From NCBI RefSeq assembly GCF_900168195.1, contig NZ_FUYX01000009.1, positions 62,001-126,000 on the forward strand: DNA of 64,000 bases. Direction: 5' to 3'. Within the stretch, counting starts at the first letter, position 1; every line of letters begins with the position of its first letter. The notes below the pieces were generated by a model that saw only the letters and a list, made by a program, of their open reading frames with translations, was not told the origin of the DNA and did not search any database. This document shows, in pieces, positions 38,465 through 49,256 of the stretch. The DNA comes from Allobosea thiooxidans. Lineage in GTDB: Bacteria > Pseudomonadota > Alphaproteobacteria > Rhizobiales > Beijerinckiaceae. The position numbers and the translations under genes are program-made.

Positions 38465-39850
38465 TTACTCGGCCGCCTCGACCTCGGGCCGCGCCCGGCC
38501 AGAGCGCTGGCGCTTGACCAGCTCGGCGACGATGAAGGCGAGCTCCAGCGCCTGCTCCGCGTTGAGGCGGGGGTCACAGAAGGTGTGGTAGCGGTCGTTG
38601 AGGTCCGCATCCGTCATGCCGCGCGCGCCACCGGTGCATTCGGTGACGTTCTTGCCGGTCATCTCCAGATGCAGGCCGCCGGCATGGGTGCCCTCGGCCT
38701 CATGGACGGCGAAGAAGTTCTTCACCTCGCCCAGGATCAGGTCGAAGGGCCGGGTCTTGTAGCCGCTGGCGGCCTTGACCGTGTTGCCGTGCATCGGGTC
38801 GCAGGACCAGACGACATTGCGGCCTTCGCGCTTCGTCGCCCGCACCAGCGCCGGCAGATGGTCGAAGACCTTGTCGGCGCCGAAGCGCGCGATCAGCGTC
38901 AGGCGCCCGGCCTGATTCTGCGGATCGAGCACATCGATCAGCTTGAGCAGGCCGTCGACCGTGGTCGAGGGGCCGCATTTCAAGCCGATCGGGTTCTTGA
39001 TGCCGCGGAAGAACTCGACATGGGCATGGTCGATCTGGCGCGTGCGATCGCCGATCCAGAGCATGTGCCCGGAGGTGTCGTACCACTCGCCGGTCGTCGA
39101 ATCCGTGCGCGTCATCGCCTGCTCGTAACCGAGCAGCAGCGCCTCGTGGCTGGTGTAGAAGTCGGTCGTGCGCATCTCCGGATGAGTCTCCGGGTCGATG
39201 CCGATGGCGCGCATAAACTCCAGCGCCTCGGTGATGCGCTCGGCCACCTCCTGGTAGCGATGCGACTGCGGGCTATCCTTGACGAAGCCGAGCATCCAGC
39301 GATGCGCGTTGTCGAGATTGGCATAGCCGCCGGTCGCGAAGGCGCGGATCAGGTTCAGCGTCGCCGCCGACTGACGATAGCCCTCGAGCTGGCGGCGCGG
39401 ATCGGGAATGCGCGCCTCGGCCGTGAACTCGTTGTCGTTGACGATGTCGCCCTTGTAGCTCGGCAGCTCGACGCCGCCGATCGTCTCGGTCGGGGCCGAG
39501 CGCGGCTTGGCGAACTGGCCGGCGATGCGGCCGACCTTCACCACCGGCGAGCCGCCGGCGAAGGTCAGGACGACCGCCATCTGCAGGAACAGCCGGAAGA
39601 AGTCGCGGATGTTGTCGGCCGAATGCTCGGCGAAGCTCTCGGCGCAATCGCCTCCCTGCAGCAGGAAGGCCTCACCGGCGGCGACCTTGCTCAACGCCCG
39701 TTTGAGCTTGCGCGCCTCGCCTGCAAAAACGAGCGGCGGAAAGCCGGCGAGCTGCTGCTCGACCGCCTTCAAGGCTGCCTGGTCCGGATATTCCGGAATC
39801 TGCTGGACGGGCTTGGCCCTCCAGCTCTCTGGCGTCCACCGCTCGGACAT
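38465..39850 (-). CDS. aroG: 3-deoxy-7-phosphoheptulonate synthase, class II
   Basis: 461 aa, full length for the class II (plant-type) family. [66 protein letters not shown] and [18 protein letters not shown] are diagnostic, as is [20 protein letters not shown]. It joins erythrose-4-phosphate and phosphoenolpyruvate in the first step of the shikimate pathway. The symbol is a convention for this class in Rhizobiales. Confidence 0.95.
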   Translation of the reverse strand: MSERWTPESWRAKPVQQIPEYPDQAALKAVEQQLAGFPPLVFAGEARKLKRALSKVAAGEAFLLQGGDCAESFAEHSADNIRDFFRLFLQMAVVLTFAGGSPVVKVGRIAGQFAKPRSAPTETIGGVELPSYKGDIVNDNEFTAEARIPDPRRQLEGYRQSAATLNLIRAFATGGYANLDNAHRWMLGFVKDSPQSHRYQEVAERITEALEFMRAIGIDPETHPEMRTTDFYTSHEALLLGYEQAMTRTDSTTGEWYDTSGHMLWIGDRTRQIDHAHVEFFRGIKNPIGLKCGPSTTVDGLLKLIDVLDPQNQAGRLTLIARFGADKVFDHLPALVRATKREGRNVVWSCDPMHGNTVKAASGYKTRPFDLILGEVKNFFAVHEAEGTHAGGLHLEMTGKNVTECTGGARGMTDADLNDRYHTFCDPRLNAEQALELAFIVAELVKRQRSGRARPEVEAAE

Positions 39851-40021
39851 GGGACTTCTTGCTCCTGACTGTGAGATCGCGCGTCGTTAACCTCTTGGTA
39901 GCGCGAAGGGGCGGCTATACACCCATGCTCGCGGAATGGCCACCATCTGGCTGACCGTCCGTCACGGCGGGGCCGGGCGGACCGCCTCCGCCTCAGCGCA
40001 TGGCTGGGATTGCCGCCCCGC

Positions 40022-41392
40022 TCAGCCGGCGCGGGGCGTGCGCATCGTCACGAGTTCCTCGGCGGCGCTCGGATGCAGGGCGACGGTGCGGTCGAAATCC
40101 GCCTTGGTCGCCCCCATCGTCACCGCGATGGCGACCGCCTGCACGATCTCGCCGGCATCGTGTCCGAGGATATGGACGCCGAGCACCTTGTCCGTCTCCG
40201 CGTGGACGACGAGCTTCATATAGGTACGCTCATGGCGGCCGGAGATCGTCGCCTTCATCGGGCGGAAGCCGGACTCGAAGATCTTGACGGCATGGCCTGC
40301 GGCCACCGCCTGCGCTTCCGAGAAGCCGACCGTGCCGATCTCGGGGGTGGTGAAGACGGCCGAGGCAATCGTGGCGTGATCCACCGTCCAGTTCCTGCTG
40401 CCGAAGGTGCTGTCGGCGAAGGCTTGGCCCTCGCGGATCGCGACGGGGGTCAGGTTGACGCGGTTGGTGACGTCGCCGACGGCATGGATCGAGGGCACGC
40501 TGCTGGTCGACGCCGCATCGACAATGACCTCGCCGAGCGGGCCGAGTTCGACGCCGGCCCTGTCGAGACCAAGGCCCTTCGTGTTCGGCCGGCGGCCGGT
40601 GGCGACGAGGACGACATCGGCCTCGATCGGATCGCCGCTGGCGCAATGGGCGCGGCGCGAGCCGTCCTCAAGCTGCTCGATGCGCTCGACCGTGCAGCCG
40701 AGCCGGAAGGTGATGCCGGCATGGGCCAGCGCATCGCGCAGGCGGGTGCGAAGGTCCTCATCGAAGCCGCGCAGGATGTTGTCGCCGCGGTGCAGCACCG
40801 TGACCGCGACGCCGAGGCGCGCGAACAGGCTCGCGAACTCCAGCGCGATATAGCCGCCGCCGACCACCAGCATCCGCTTCGGCAAAGCTGGCAGATGGAA
40901 GATCTCGTTGGAGGAGATTGCGAGATCGCCGCCGGGGATGGGCGGATCGAAGGACGGCCAGCCGCCGGTCGCGACCAGGATGTGCCGGGCGCGGACGAGA
41001 TGCCCGCTCTTCTGCAAGCGAACCTCATGCGGGCCTTCGACGACGGCCCGCTCCTCGCGGATCTGCGCCTTCACGCCTTCGAGCCCCTTGCGATAGAGGC
41101 CCGAGAGGCGCGTGACCTCGTTCGCCACGGCGTCGCGCAGCGTCGGCCAGTCGAAGCTGGGCTTGGCGCCCAGCGTCCAGCCGAAGCCCGCCGCATCCTC
41201 GAAATCCTCGGCGAAGCGGCTGGCATAGACGAAGAGCTTCTTCGGCACGCAGCCGCGGATCACGCAGGTGCCGCCGATCCGGTCCTCTTCCGCGATCATC
41301 ACGCGAGCGCCGTGGCCGGCCGCGATCCGCGCCGCGCGCGTGCCGCCCGAGCCTGCCCCGATGACGAAAAGATCGACGTCGAACTCAGCCAT
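40022..41392 (-). CDS. gor: Glutathione-disulfide reductase
   Basis: 456 aa from the ATG at 41392, AAGGAG upstream. FAD-binding VIGAGSGGTRAARIAAGHGA, redox-active Cys43/Cys48 in GGTCVIRGCVPKKL, NADPH-binding VVGGGYIALEFASLFARLG and the dimer-interface catalytic His in ALHPSAAEELV. It regenerates reduced glutathione. Overlaps the O-antigen ligase gene end by 8 bp. Confidence 0.95.
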   Translation of the reverse strand: MAEFDVDLFVIGAGSGGTRAARIAAGHGARVMIAEEDRIGGTCVIRGCVPKKLFVYASRFAEDFEDAAGFGWTLGAKPSFDWPTLRDAVANEVTRLSGLYRKGLEGVKAQIREERAVVEGPHEVRLQKSGHLVRARHILVATGGWPSFDPPIPGGDLAISSNEIFHLPALPKRMLVVGGGYIALEFASLFARLGVAVTVLHRGDNILRGFDEDLRTRLRDALAHAGITFRLGCTVERIEQLEDGSRRAHCASGDPIEADVVLVATGRRPNTKGLGLDRAGVELGPLGEVIVDAASTSSVPSIHAVGDVTNRVNLTPVAIREGQAFADSTFGSRNWTVDHATIASAVFTTPEIGTVGFSEAQAVAAGHAVKIFESGFRPMKATISGRHERTYMKLVVHAETDKVLGVHILGHDAGEIVQAVAIAVTMGATKADFDRTVALHPSAAEELVTMRTPRAG

Positions 41393-42650
41393 GGTCTTCT
41401 CCTTGTGGCGCCGCCGCGCCGGGACCGAACCAGAGGATCGCGGCCCCCAGAACGGCAATCCACCAGCCTTGCCAGGCGCCGTGCCCGACGACGGAGATCG
41501 CGAAGGCCCCGGCGAACAATGCAAGGCGCGGCGCCATCTCACGTGCCGGCAAATGGCGCAGCCGCCTCAGCAGAAGCAGGCCCGCCAGGACGAGGATGCC
41601 CGCCCCGATCATCCCGGTCTCGGCCCAGGCCTGCAGCGGCATGTCGTGCGGATGGCCGACGCCGAGCAACGTCCTGTGCTCCGGCGCAACCGCCGCCGCC
41701 ACGGGATGCCGCTCCATGGAGGCCGAGGCCCCGAAGCCGGCACCGGCGACCGGCCGCACCCACACCACCTCGCCGAAGCTCCGCCAGATATCGATGCGGG
41801 CCTGGCCCGTCATGGCGGAGAAACGATTCAGGATAAGCGAAGGCAGCCAGTTCTGGGCGGCAACGCCGAGCACCGGCGCCATCGTGAAAGTCAGGACGAA
41901 GGCGCAGCCGACGGCCGCCAGCGTCAGGCGCGGCCAATAGACCGCCAACAGCCAGCCAATCGCGCAGACGGCGACGCCCAGCCGTGCCGACGCGCTCTCC
42001 GAGCGCAGTGCACAGGTGGCGACTGCCAGCGCGAGGATCACGGCCAGGATCCGGTCGGACCGGCGCCCCGCCGGGAGGTTCCAGAGGCCATGGATCGTCG
42101 GCATGGCCAGCACGAGCGCGGTGATCGCCGGGCGGTTGAAGACGAAGCTCATCAGCTTGCCGATGCCGAGCGTGGCGCGTTGCGACATGCCGGAGACGAG
42201 CTCGATGATCACCAGGACGCACGCAAGGATGATCGCCAGCGCCAGCGCCCTCAGCCAGGCCGGCCGCGGCCGGAACCAGCCGGAGGCGGCGATGAGGAGA
42301 CCGCATGCAAGCGGGATCGCCAGTTCGCCCCACATGACGAGGCTGGCGATGGGTCGGTGGCTCCACAGGATGGAGACCAGCGACCAGAGCAGGAAGGCGC
42401 CGAGCGCCAGGCCTATCGGAGTCAGCGCCAGATCGCGCAGACGCCGCAGGAAGGCCGGCGCGCCCTGGTCCGCAAGGGCCGCGCCCAGGAAGCAGAGCGC
42501 CGCCAGCCCCAGCATGAGCGGCGCCGAGCGATTGGCGAGCCACATCGCCAGTGGCAGCAGCACGAGCAGGAGATTTCCCGCCCGGGCGAGGCGCAGCGAA
42601 AGGGCCGAGGCGGCCGGCATCGCTTGGCTGGAAGCGATCGATTGGCTCAT
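41385..42650 (-). CDS. O-antigen ligase/polymerase-like membrane protein
   Basis: 421 aa with about 10-12 TM helices. The Wzy_C pattern appears in the periplasmic loop around residues 300-350 (HPHDMPLQAWAETGMIGAG). WaaL-type ligases join O-polysaccharide to lipid A core. No other polysaccharide gene is nearby. Overlap with gor suggests one transcript. Confidence 0.75.
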   Translation of the reverse strand: MSQSIASSQAMPAASALSLRLARAGNLLLVLLPLAMWLANRSAPLMLGLAALCFLGAALADQGAPAFLRRLRDLALTPIGLALGAFLLWSLVSILWSHRPIASLVMWGELAIPLACGLLIAASGWFRPRPAWLRALALAIILACVLVIIELVSGMSQRATLGIGKLMSFVFNRPAITALVLAMPTIHGLWNLPAGRRSDRILAVILALAVATCALRSESASARLGVAVCAIGWLLAVYWPRLTLAAVGCAFVLTFTMAPVLGVAAQNWLPSLILNRFSAMTGQARIDIWRSFGEVVWVRPVAGAGFGASASMERHPVAAAVAPEHRTLLGVGHPHDMPLQAWAETGMIGAGILVLAGLLLLRRLRHLPAREMAPRLALFAGAFAISVVGHGAWQGWWIAVLGAAILWFGPGAAAPQGEDHG

Positions 42651-42876
42651 GGCCTGCGCTTACGCGATCAAGCCGATGCCCGCCAGAGCCTTCTCGCAAC
42701 CCGCCCGGGTGGTCGTAGACCAAAAGATGCAGAAGATGTCGCGGAAGGCGCCGGCGACCGAAAATTCTTGACTTCCGATTATGCAATCAGGCGCAATTGA
42801 CGACCGGCGCGGCGAGGTGCCACAGGCGGAGCCGCCTTGAAAAAACCCGCGGCAATGCCCGCAAGCGGAGGAATTC

Positions 42877-43842
42877 ATGCTCACATCCATCCTGAAGCGC
42901 GCAGCCGTGACCGCCGTGGCGCTCGCCGCCCTCTCCACCGCGGCCTTCGCGCAGCTGAACGAATTGAAGATCATGGCCCCCGCGGCGCCCGGCGGCGGCT
43001 GGGACGGCACGGCACGCTCGATGCAGCAGGCGCTGACGGCCGCCGGCATCGTCAAGAGCGTGCAGGTCACCAACGTCACCGGCGCGGGCGGCACCATCGG
43101 TCTCGCCCAGCTCATCGGCGCCAAGGGCGACGGCCACCAGCTGATGGTCAACGGCTTCGTCATGGTCGGCGCGATCCTGCTCAACAAGTCGCCGGTCAAC
43201 CTGACCCAGGTGACGCCGATCGCACGCCTCACCGCCGAGGCCGAGGTCATCGTCGTGCCGGCGGATTCCCCGCTCAAGACCGCCAAGGACCTGGCCGAGC
43301 GCCTGAAGGCCGATCCGGCCAAGGTGACCTGGGCCGGCGGCTCGGCCGGCGGCACCGATCACATCCTCGCCGCGCTCTTCGCCCAGGCCGTCGGCGCCGA
43401 CGCCAAGAAGATCAACTACATCCCGTTCTCGGGCGGCGGCGAGGCCCTCGCGGCGATGCTCGGCGGCCGCGTCACGGCCGGCGTCTCGGGCTATGGCGAG
43501 TTCGAGGGCCAGATCAAGGCCGGCAAGCTGCGCGTGCTCGCCGTCTCCTCGCCCAAGCGCCTGCCGAACGCCCCGGACGCTCCGACGCTGAAGGAGCAGG
43601 GCATCGATCTCGAGCTGCTGAACTGGCGCTCGGTCGTCGCCCCTCCCGGCCTCTCGGCCGAGCAGACCAAGGCCCTGACCGACACCGTCGAGAAGATGGT
43701 CAAGTCCAAGGAGTGGCAGGAGATCCTCCAGGCCCGCGGCTGGGATGACTCCTTCCTTGCCGGCGCCGCCTTCGAGACGTTCCTGAAGAACGAGATCGAG
43801 CGCGTCTCCAAGGTCATGACCGAAGTCGGCCTGGTGAAGTAA
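42877..43842 (+). CDS. tctC: Tripartite tricarboxylate transporter substrate-binding protein
   Basis: 321 aa. Signal peptide [20 protein letters not shown] ending AAFA, then Bug-family sequence ([50 protein letters not shown]). Periplasmic receptor of the TTT transporter, for citrate-like carboxylates. GCGGAGGAATTC precedes the ATG. It is followed by tctB and tctA. Confidence 0.9.
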   Translation: MLTSILKRAAVTAVALAALSTAAFAQLNELKIMAPAAPGGGWDGTARSMQQALTAAGIVKSVQVTNVTGAGGTIGLAQLIGAKGDGHQLMVNGFVMVGAILLNKSPVNLTQVTPIARLTAEAEVIVVPADSPLKTAKDLAERLKADPAKVTWAGGSAGGTDHILAALFAQAVGADAKKINYIPFSGGGEALAAMLGGRVTAGVSGYGEFEGQIKAGKLRVLAVSSPKRLPNAPDAPTLKEQGIDLELLNWRSVVAPPGLSAEQTKALTDTVEKMVKSKEWQEILQARGWDDSFLAGAAFETFLKNEIERVSKVMTEVGLVK

Positions 43843-43867
43843 GCCAGACGCCACTGCCAGAAGCGAC

Positions 43868-43893
43868 GGGGGCCGGGAGACCGGCCCCCTTTT
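43868..43893 (+). terminator. Attenuating hairpin between tctC and tctB
   Basis: GGGGGCCGG (43868-43876) and CCGGCCCCC (43881-43889) make a perfect 9-bp stem with GAGA loop, followed by TTTT. Within an operon this would lower tctBA relative to the receptor, which is needed in excess, and stabilise the tctC message. Confidence 0.8.
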
Positions 43894-43942
43894 CTCACCT
43901 CAAGAAGCGCCTCGAAGGCGCCAGCCTCACCGCAGGAACGCC

Positions 43943-44422
43943 ATGACGAACGAGTCTCACAGGCACGGAGCCAACAAGCCTGCCCTGATCGTGGGCGTGC
44001 TGCTGCTGATCGTGGCCGCTCTGGTCGGCTACGACGCCTCGCAGCAGACCATCACCTCCACCTACGGCGTCGGCCCGACGGCCATGCCCTATGTGGTGGC
44101 GACCGGGCTCGTCGTCCTCGGCCTCGCTCATTTCGTCGTCGCCTTCCGTGAGGGGTTGCCGGAGCCGGAAGAGGCGGACAGCAAGGCCCTGCTGTGGATC
44201 GCCGGCGGCCTGATCTTCCTGATCGCCTGCATCGGCCTGGGCGGCGGCTTCATCATCGCCATCGCTGTCGTCTTCGCCTGCACGGCGCGCGGCATGGGCC
44301 GGCAGGCGCTGCTGGTCGACGCCGCGATCGGCTTCGTGCTCGGCCTCGCCATCTTCCTCGTCTTCGCCAAGGTCCTGACGCTGATCCTGCCGTCCGGCCC
44401 GCTCGAACGCCTCTTCCTGTGA
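43943..44422 (+). CDS. tctB: Tripartite tricarboxylate transporter small subunit
   Basis: 159 aa with four TM helices (ALIVGVLLLIVAALVGYDAS, AMPYVVATGLVVLGLAHFVV and two more near the C-terminus). Small membrane subunit of the TTT system. Lies 15 bases before tctA. Confidence 0.85.
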   Translation: MTNESHRHGANKPALIVGVLLLIVAALVGYDASQQTITSTYGVGPTAMPYVVATGLVVLGLAHFVVAFREGLPEPEEADSKALLWIAGGLIFLIACIGLGGGFIIAIAVVFACTARGMGRQALLVDAAIGFVLGLAIFLVFAKVLTLILPSGPLERLFL

Positions 44423-44437
44423 GCGAGGGCTGAAACC

Positions 44438-45937
44438 ATGGACACCCTGCTCTCCCTGCTGCACGGCTTCTCCGTCGCGATCGAGCCCTCCAAGCTGCTG
44501 TTCTGCCTGGTCGGCGTCTTCCTCGGCACCGCCGTCGGCGTGCTGCCCGGCATCGGCCCGGCTCTGACGGTCGCGCTGCTGCTGCCGGTCACCTTCAAGC
44601 TCGACCCGGCCGGCTCGCTGATCATGTTCGCCGGCATCTACTATGGCGGCATGTATGGCGGCTCGACCACCGCCATCCTGCTCAACGCGCCGGGCGAAAG
44701 CGCCTCGCTCGCCACCGCGCTCGAAGGCTCCAAGATGGCCAAGGCCGGCCGCGGCGGCCCGGCGCTGGCGACCTCGGCGATCGGCTCCTTCGTCGCCGGC
44801 CTGATCGCCACGATCGGGCTCGCCTTCCTGGCGCCCTGGCTGGTCGAGCTCGCCGTCAAGTTCGGCCCCTGGGACTATTTCGCGCTGATGATCGTCGCCT
44901 TCGTCACGGTATCTGCGACCTTCGGCGACTCGCCGCTGCGCGGCCTCACCAGCCTGTTCATCGGCATCACGCTCGGGCTCGTCGGCATCGACAAGCTGAC
45001 GGGCCAGGCGCGGCTGACCTTCGGCGTGCCGGAGCTGCTCAACGGCGTCGAGGTCACCACACTCGCCGTCGGCCTCTTCGCGGTGGGCGAGGCCTTCTAC
45101 GTCGCCTCGAAGCGCTTCCGCGACCCAGAGGAGATCATCCCGATCAAGGGCTCGCTGTGGATGACCAAGCAGGACTGGAAGCGCTCCTGGGCGCCCTGGC
45201 TGCGCGGCACCGCCTTCGGCTTCCCGATCGGCGCCCTGCCGGCCGGCGGCGCCGAGGTCCCGACCTTTCTGAGCTACTCGACCGAGAAGAAGCTCTGCAA
45301 GTACCCTGACGAGTTCGGCAAGGGCGCGATCGAGGGCGTCGCCGGGCCGGAGGCCGCCAACAACGCCTCGGCCGCCGGCACGCTGGTGCCGCTGCTGACA
45401 CTCGGCCTGCCGACTTCGGCGACGGCGGCGATCATGCTCGCCGGCTTCCAGCAATACGGGCTCAACCCCGGCCCGCTGCTCTTCGCCGAGAAGCCGGACC
45501 TGGTCTGGGGCCTGATCGCCTCGCTCTTCATCGCCAACGTCATGCTGGTGATCCTGAACCTGCCGCTGATCGGGCTCTGGGTCCGGCTGCTCGCAATCCC
45601 GCAGCCCTGGCTCTATGCCGGCATCCTCGTCTTCGCGACGATGGGGACGCTCGCGGTCAACAGCTCGCCGGTCGAGCTCGCCATGCTCTTCCTGTTCGGC
45701 TTCGTCGGCTATCTGATGCGCCGCTACGACTATCCCGTGGCGCCGATGGTGGTCGGCCTCATCCTCGGGCCGATGGCGGAGCAACAGCTGCGCCGCGCGC
45801 TGCAGATCAGCCTCGGCGACCCGATGATCCTGCTGGAGAATCCCGGCTCGGCAACGCTGCTCGGCATCGCCTTCCTGGCGCTGGTGGCGCCCTTCGTGAT
45901 GAAGGGGTTGAACCGCTTCAAGGCCTCGGAGGACTGA
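44438..45937 (+). CDS. tctA: Tripartite tricarboxylate transporter large subunit
   Basis: 499 aa, about 11 TM helices. Family motifs [20 protein letters not shown] (first Gly-rich motif), [20 protein letters not shown] and [20 protein letters not shown]. The permease subunit, driven by the ion gradient. Its last 20 bp overlap the convergent epimerase gene. Confidence 0.95.
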   Translation: MDTLLSLLHGFSVAIEPSKLLFCLVGVFLGTAVGVLPGIGPALTVALLLPVTFKLDPAGSLIMFAGIYYGGMYGGSTTAILLNAPGESASLATALEGSKMAKAGRGGPALATSAIGSFVAGLIATIGLAFLAPWLVELAVKFGPWDYFALMIVAFVTVSATFGDSPLRGLTSLFIGITLGLVGIDKLTGQARLTFGVPELLNGVEVTTLAVGLFAVGEAFYVASKRFRDPEEIIPIKGSLWMTKQDWKRSWAPWLRGTAFGFPIGALPAGGAEVPTFLSYSTEKKLCKYPDEFGKGAIEGVAGPEAANNASAAGTLVPLLTLGLPTSATAAIMLAGFQQYGLNPGPLLFAEKPDLVWGLIASLFIANVMLVILNLPLIGLWVRLLAIPQPWLYAGILVFATMGTLAVNSSPVELAMLFLFGFVGYLMRRYDYPVAPMVVGLILGPMAEQQLRRALQISLGDPMILLENPGSATLLGIAFLALVAPFVMKGLNRFKASED

Positions 45938-46961
45938 CGAGGCCAAGCGCAAACAGGCTCTCGCCGGTCGCGACGAGGGCCTGCGCCGCCGGGCGCGGCT
46001 GCCAGCCCAGCATGGCGATCGCCTTGGCGCTGGTCGCATTCTTCAGGCGGCCGAGCTCCGGCGTCGCCGCCTGCCGCGCCGTCGCGCTGAAGCGGGCGGC
46101 GAAGCGCACCAGCCAATCCGGCAGAACGCGCGTCGAAACACCGGCGGCGCGCGCGCCGAGGCCGTCCTTCAGCACCTGGGCAATGGCCTGCATCGTCATG
46201 AAATCGCCGGCCGTGGCGAGGAAGCGCTCGCCCGCCGCCGCCGGGTCCACCATGGCGCGCAGATGCAGATCGGCGACGTCCCGGACATCGACGACGCCGA
46301 ACATCAGCCGCGGCACGGCCCAGAGCCTGCCCTCCAGCATGGTCTTCAGCAGCAGGATCGAGGCCGAGAGGTCCGGCCCCAGCAGCGGGCCGAAGATGCC
46401 GACCGGATTGACGACGGCAAGCTCCAGCCCCTGGCCCTCGCCGTCGACGAAATCCCAGGCGGCGCGCTCGGCCAGCGTCTTCGATTTCGGGTAGGCGGCA
46501 AGGCCGGGCGCGTCCGCCTTGGTCCAGTCCCGCTCGTCATAGGGGCGCTTCAGCACGCGCCCATAGCCGATCGCCGCGAAGGACGAGGTCAGGACCACGC
46601 GCTTCGCGCCGGCCCGCTGCGCCGCCCGCAGCACGCGCAGCGTGCCCTCGCGCGCCGGGCGGATCAGCTCGTCCTCGTCCTTCGGCGCGGCCGCGGCCAG
46701 CGGCGAGGCGACGTGGAGGACATGCGAACAGCCCTTGGCCGCCTCGTCCCAGCCATCGTCCCGCATCAGATCGGCGATGGCGACCTCGAGGCGCGAGCCG
46801 GCATCGACGCCCGCCTTCGCCAGGGCGGCCCTCAAAGCGGCCTCGCGCGCCGGCGCACGCAGCGTGACGCGGACATCGTGGCCGGCCCGCAGCAGCTGCA
46901 GGATGCAGTGCCCGGCAAGGAAGCCGGAGCCTCCGGTCACGAGAACGGGTTCGCTGGTCAT
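45918..46961 (-). CDS. NAD(P)-dependent epimerase/dihydroflavonol reductase-like SDR
   Basis: 347 aa from the ATG at 46961. Extended [23 protein letters not shown] (GxxGxxG), then [15 protein letters not shown] with the YxxxK catalytic pair and [17 protein letters not shown]. The family reduces or epimerises sugar or flavonoid-like substrates; the actual substrate cannot be told. Confidence 0.85.
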   Translation of the reverse strand: MTSEPVLVTGGSGFLAGHCILQLLRAGHDVRVTLRAPAREAALRAALAKAGVDAGSRLEVAIADLMRDDGWDEAAKGCSHVLHVASPLAAAAPKDEDELIRPAREGTLRVLRAAQRAGAKRVVLTSSFAAIGYGRVLKRPYDERDWTKADAPGLAAYPKSKTLAERAAWDFVDGEGQGLELAVVNPVGIFGPLLGPDLSASILLLKTMLEGRLWAVPRLMFGVVDVRDVADLHLRAMVDPAAAGERFLATAGDFMTMQAIAQVLKDGLGARAAGVSTRVLPDWLVRFAARFSATARQAATPELGRLKNATSAKAIAMLGWQPRPAAQALVATGESLFALGLVSPPRP

Positions 46962-47132
46962 GATCCGGGCTCCGGAGCTGCGGCTTGGACGCCCGCACAT
47001 AGGGCGAGTTTTCTGCGGATGCCAGCGCCGCCAAACCCACCGCGCACCCGGCAAGGGCTGAACAAATACGGCGGAAACCTGTTGTCCCAGAGCCGGCATC
47101 GCCTTCGATGCCGCGGCAGAGGGAGACTATCG

Positions 47133-48560
47133 ATGAGCGATACCACGCTTGGCGAGCAGGCCGGGACGACCGGCCAGCCCGCCACCGAGCCCAGCCTGCA
47201 CCGCGTCATGGGGCCGTGGCTGCTGCTGCTCTTCATCGTCGGCGACATTCTCGGCACCGGCATCTACGCCCTGACCGGCCAGGTGGCCAACCAGGTCGGC
47301 GGCGTGGTCTGGCTGCCCTTCCTCGTGGCCTTCGCGGTCGCGATGATGACAGCCTTCAGCTATCTCGAACTCGTCACGAAATACCCCAGGGCCGCCGGCG
47401 CCGCGCTCTACACGCATAAGGCCTTCGGCATCCATTTCGTCACCTTCATCGTCGCCTTCGCGGTGATGTGCTCCGGCATCACCTCGGCCTCGACGGCCTC
47501 GCGCGCCTTCGCCGCCAACCTGTCGAACGCCTTCGAGCTCGGGCTCTCAGGTGTCGGCATCACGGCGATCGGCCTCGCCTTCATGGCGCTAGTCGCGATC
47601 GTCAACTTGCGCGGCGTCGGCGAGAGCGTGAAGGCCAATGTGGTGCTGACCTGCGTCGAGCTCACCGGCCTGCTGATCATCATCACCATCGGCATGATGG
47701 CGATCGCCGCCGGCCAGGGGGACGTCTCGCGCGTCATGCAGTTCAAGACCACGGCCGATGGCGGGATGTTCTGGCCGGTGATCGCGGCGACGACGCTCGC
47801 CTTCTTCGCGATGGTCGGCTTCGAGGACTCGGTCAACATGGCCGAGGAGACCAAGGACCCGACCCGCATCTTCCCCAGGATCCTGCTCGCCGGCCTCGCC
47901 ATCACCGGCGTCATCTACGTGCTGGTCTCGATCTCGTCGATCACGCTGGTCCCGCCCGAGCAGCTCGGCGAAGGCGAGACGCCGCTGCTCAAGGTCGTCC
48001 AGGCCGGAGCGCCGAATTTCCCGCTCTGGATCTTCGGCTTCATCACCATGTTCGCGGTGGCCAACAGCGCGCTGATCAACATGCTGATGGCAAGCCGGCT
48101 CGTCTACGGCATGAGCCGGGAGCACGTGCTGCCGCCGTTTCTCGGCAAAGTGCACGAGACCCGGCGCACGCCCTATGTCGCGATCGGCTTCACCAGCCTG
48201 CTCGCCTTCGCGCTGATCACCTTCGTCGGCGAGGTGCCGGCTCTCGGCGGCACGACGGCGCTGCTGCTTCTCTGCGTGTTCACGGTCGTCAACGTGGCCG
48301 TGCTCGTCCTGCGCAAGGACAAGGTCGAGCACGAGCATTTCCGCACGCCGACCTTCCTGCCGGTGATCGGCGGGCTCTCCTGCGCCTTCCTGGCCGGCCC
48401 GTGGACCGGCCGTGCCTCGGTCCAGTACTCGATCGCCGGTGTGCTGATCGGCGTCGGCATCGTGCTCTGGGTCGTCACGGTCCTGATCAATCGCAGGACC
48501 GGGACCCGGGTCAGCGACCCGCTGATGGAGGACATCGGCGGCACGGGCCCGGTGAACTGA
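47133..48560 (+). CDS. APC-family amino acid permease
   Basis: 475 aa from the ATG at 47133 (AGAGGGAGACTATCG upstream). 12 TM helices, with VGDILGTGIYALTGQVANQV (TM1), AFSYLELVTKYPRAAGAALY and FFAMVGFEDSVNMAEETKDP, the APC signature. Imports an amino acid or polyamine; the substrate is not evident. Confidence 0.9.
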   Translation: MSDTTLGEQAGTTGQPATEPSLHRVMGPWLLLLFIVGDILGTGIYALTGQVANQVGGVVWLPFLVAFAVAMMTAFSYLELVTKYPRAAGAALYTHKAFGIHFVTFIVAFAVMCSGITSASTASRAFAANLSNAFELGLSGVGITAIGLAFMALVAIVNLRGVGESVKANVVLTCVELTGLLIIITIGMMAIAAGQGDVSRVMQFKTTADGGMFWPVIAATTLAFFAMVGFEDSVNMAEETKDPTRIFPRILLAGLAITGVIYVLVSISSITLVPPEQLGEGETPLLKVVQAGAPNFPLWIFGFITMFAVANSALINMLMASRLVYGMSREHVLPPFLGKVHETRRTPYVAIGFTSLLAFALITFVGEVPALGGTTALLLLCVFTVVNVAVLVLRKDKVEHEHFRTPTFLPVIGGLSCAFLAGPWTGRASVQYSIAGVLIGVGIVLWVVTVLINRRTGTRVSDPLMEDIGGTGPVN

Positions 48561-48571
48561 CCCGCGCAAAC

Positions 48572-48608
48572 GAAGACGCCTCCCCGCTTGCGGCGGGGAG
48601 GCGTCTTC
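48572..48608. terminator. Long hairpin between the permease and DUF2059 genes
   Basis: Arms 48572-48587 and 48593-48608 are perfect 16-bp complements with a 5-base loop, located between convergent genes. No T-run follows, but the stability and position suggest a bidirectional transcription stop. Confidence 0.75.
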
Positions 48609-48639
48609 GATGCAGTACCCGACCTGGCGCAGCGCGGCG

Positions 48640-49158
48640 TCAGAGCGCGTGGCCGCGCTTGCGCATTTCCTGCGAGAAGCGATCGAAGAGATAGTTGCTG
48701 GTCTGCACGCTCCAGGGCTGCAGCACGGTGAGAAGGTCGTCCATGGCGTCGCGGCGCAGAGCGTTGTAGCGCTGGCCGACAGGCGACTTGAAGAAGGCCG
48801 CAACCTCCTTGAGGTCGGCCTCGGTCATCTTGCTGGCGAAGACCGTCGCCGCCGTCGCGGTCATCTCTTCGGCGCGCTTGTCGGACTCCGGCTTGAGCGC
48901 GGCGACGACCTCCTCCATGTCCTTGAGCAGCTCAGGCCGCGTCGGCCCGATGAGCTCCTTCGCGTTGTCCTTGAATTCCTTGTAGATGTTGTCGATGCTC
49001 TGCGACACGCCGGTCAGCTCCACGACCTCGCGCGCAGCCTGCAGATGGGCCGGCGTCGGCGCCTGTCCCTGAGCGAGAGCCGGCGCGGCGCAGAGGAGCG
49101 CCAGACCGAGGATAGCGCCGGCGAGAGAACGACGGATCATACGTTGAAACCCCTTCAT
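48640..49158 (-). CDS. DUF2059 periplasmic protein
   Basis: 172 aa. Signal peptide to about residue 29 (LAGAILGLALLCAAPALAQG). The mature protein contains the DUF2059 pattern in the C-terminal part (ASKMTEADLKEVAAFFKSPV, GQRYNALRRDAMDDLL). Periplasmic, helical, function unknown. 98 bp separate it from rpiA upstream. Confidence 0.85.
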   Translation of the reverse strand: MKGFQRMIRRSLAGAILGLALLCAAPALAQGQAPTPAHLQAAREVVELTGVSQSIDNIYKEFKDNAKELIGPTRPELLKDMEEVVAALKPESDKRAEEMTATAATVFASKMTEADLKEVAAFFKSPVGQRYNALRRDAMDDLLTVLQPWSVQTSNYLFDRFSQEMRKRGHAL

Positions 49159-49256
49159 CGTTGAACGAACCGGCCGGAGGGACCCGGCTACGCCGCCGGC
49201 CGCGCCGGGCCGGCTTTCATGGCGCGTTCCTTAGCGTGGATCCGGCCGAAATGGAA

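Noticed and set aside
43895..46039. Very long antisense open frame over tctBA
   Set aside because: Its Arg/Glu/Asp/Gln-rich repetitive composition is that of the reverse frame of a high-GC gene; tctB and tctA on the plus strand are clear.
46263..47132. N-terminal extension of the permease frame
   Set aside because: The upstream 290 codons are antisense to the epimerase gene; the ribosome site and first TM helix place the start at 47133.
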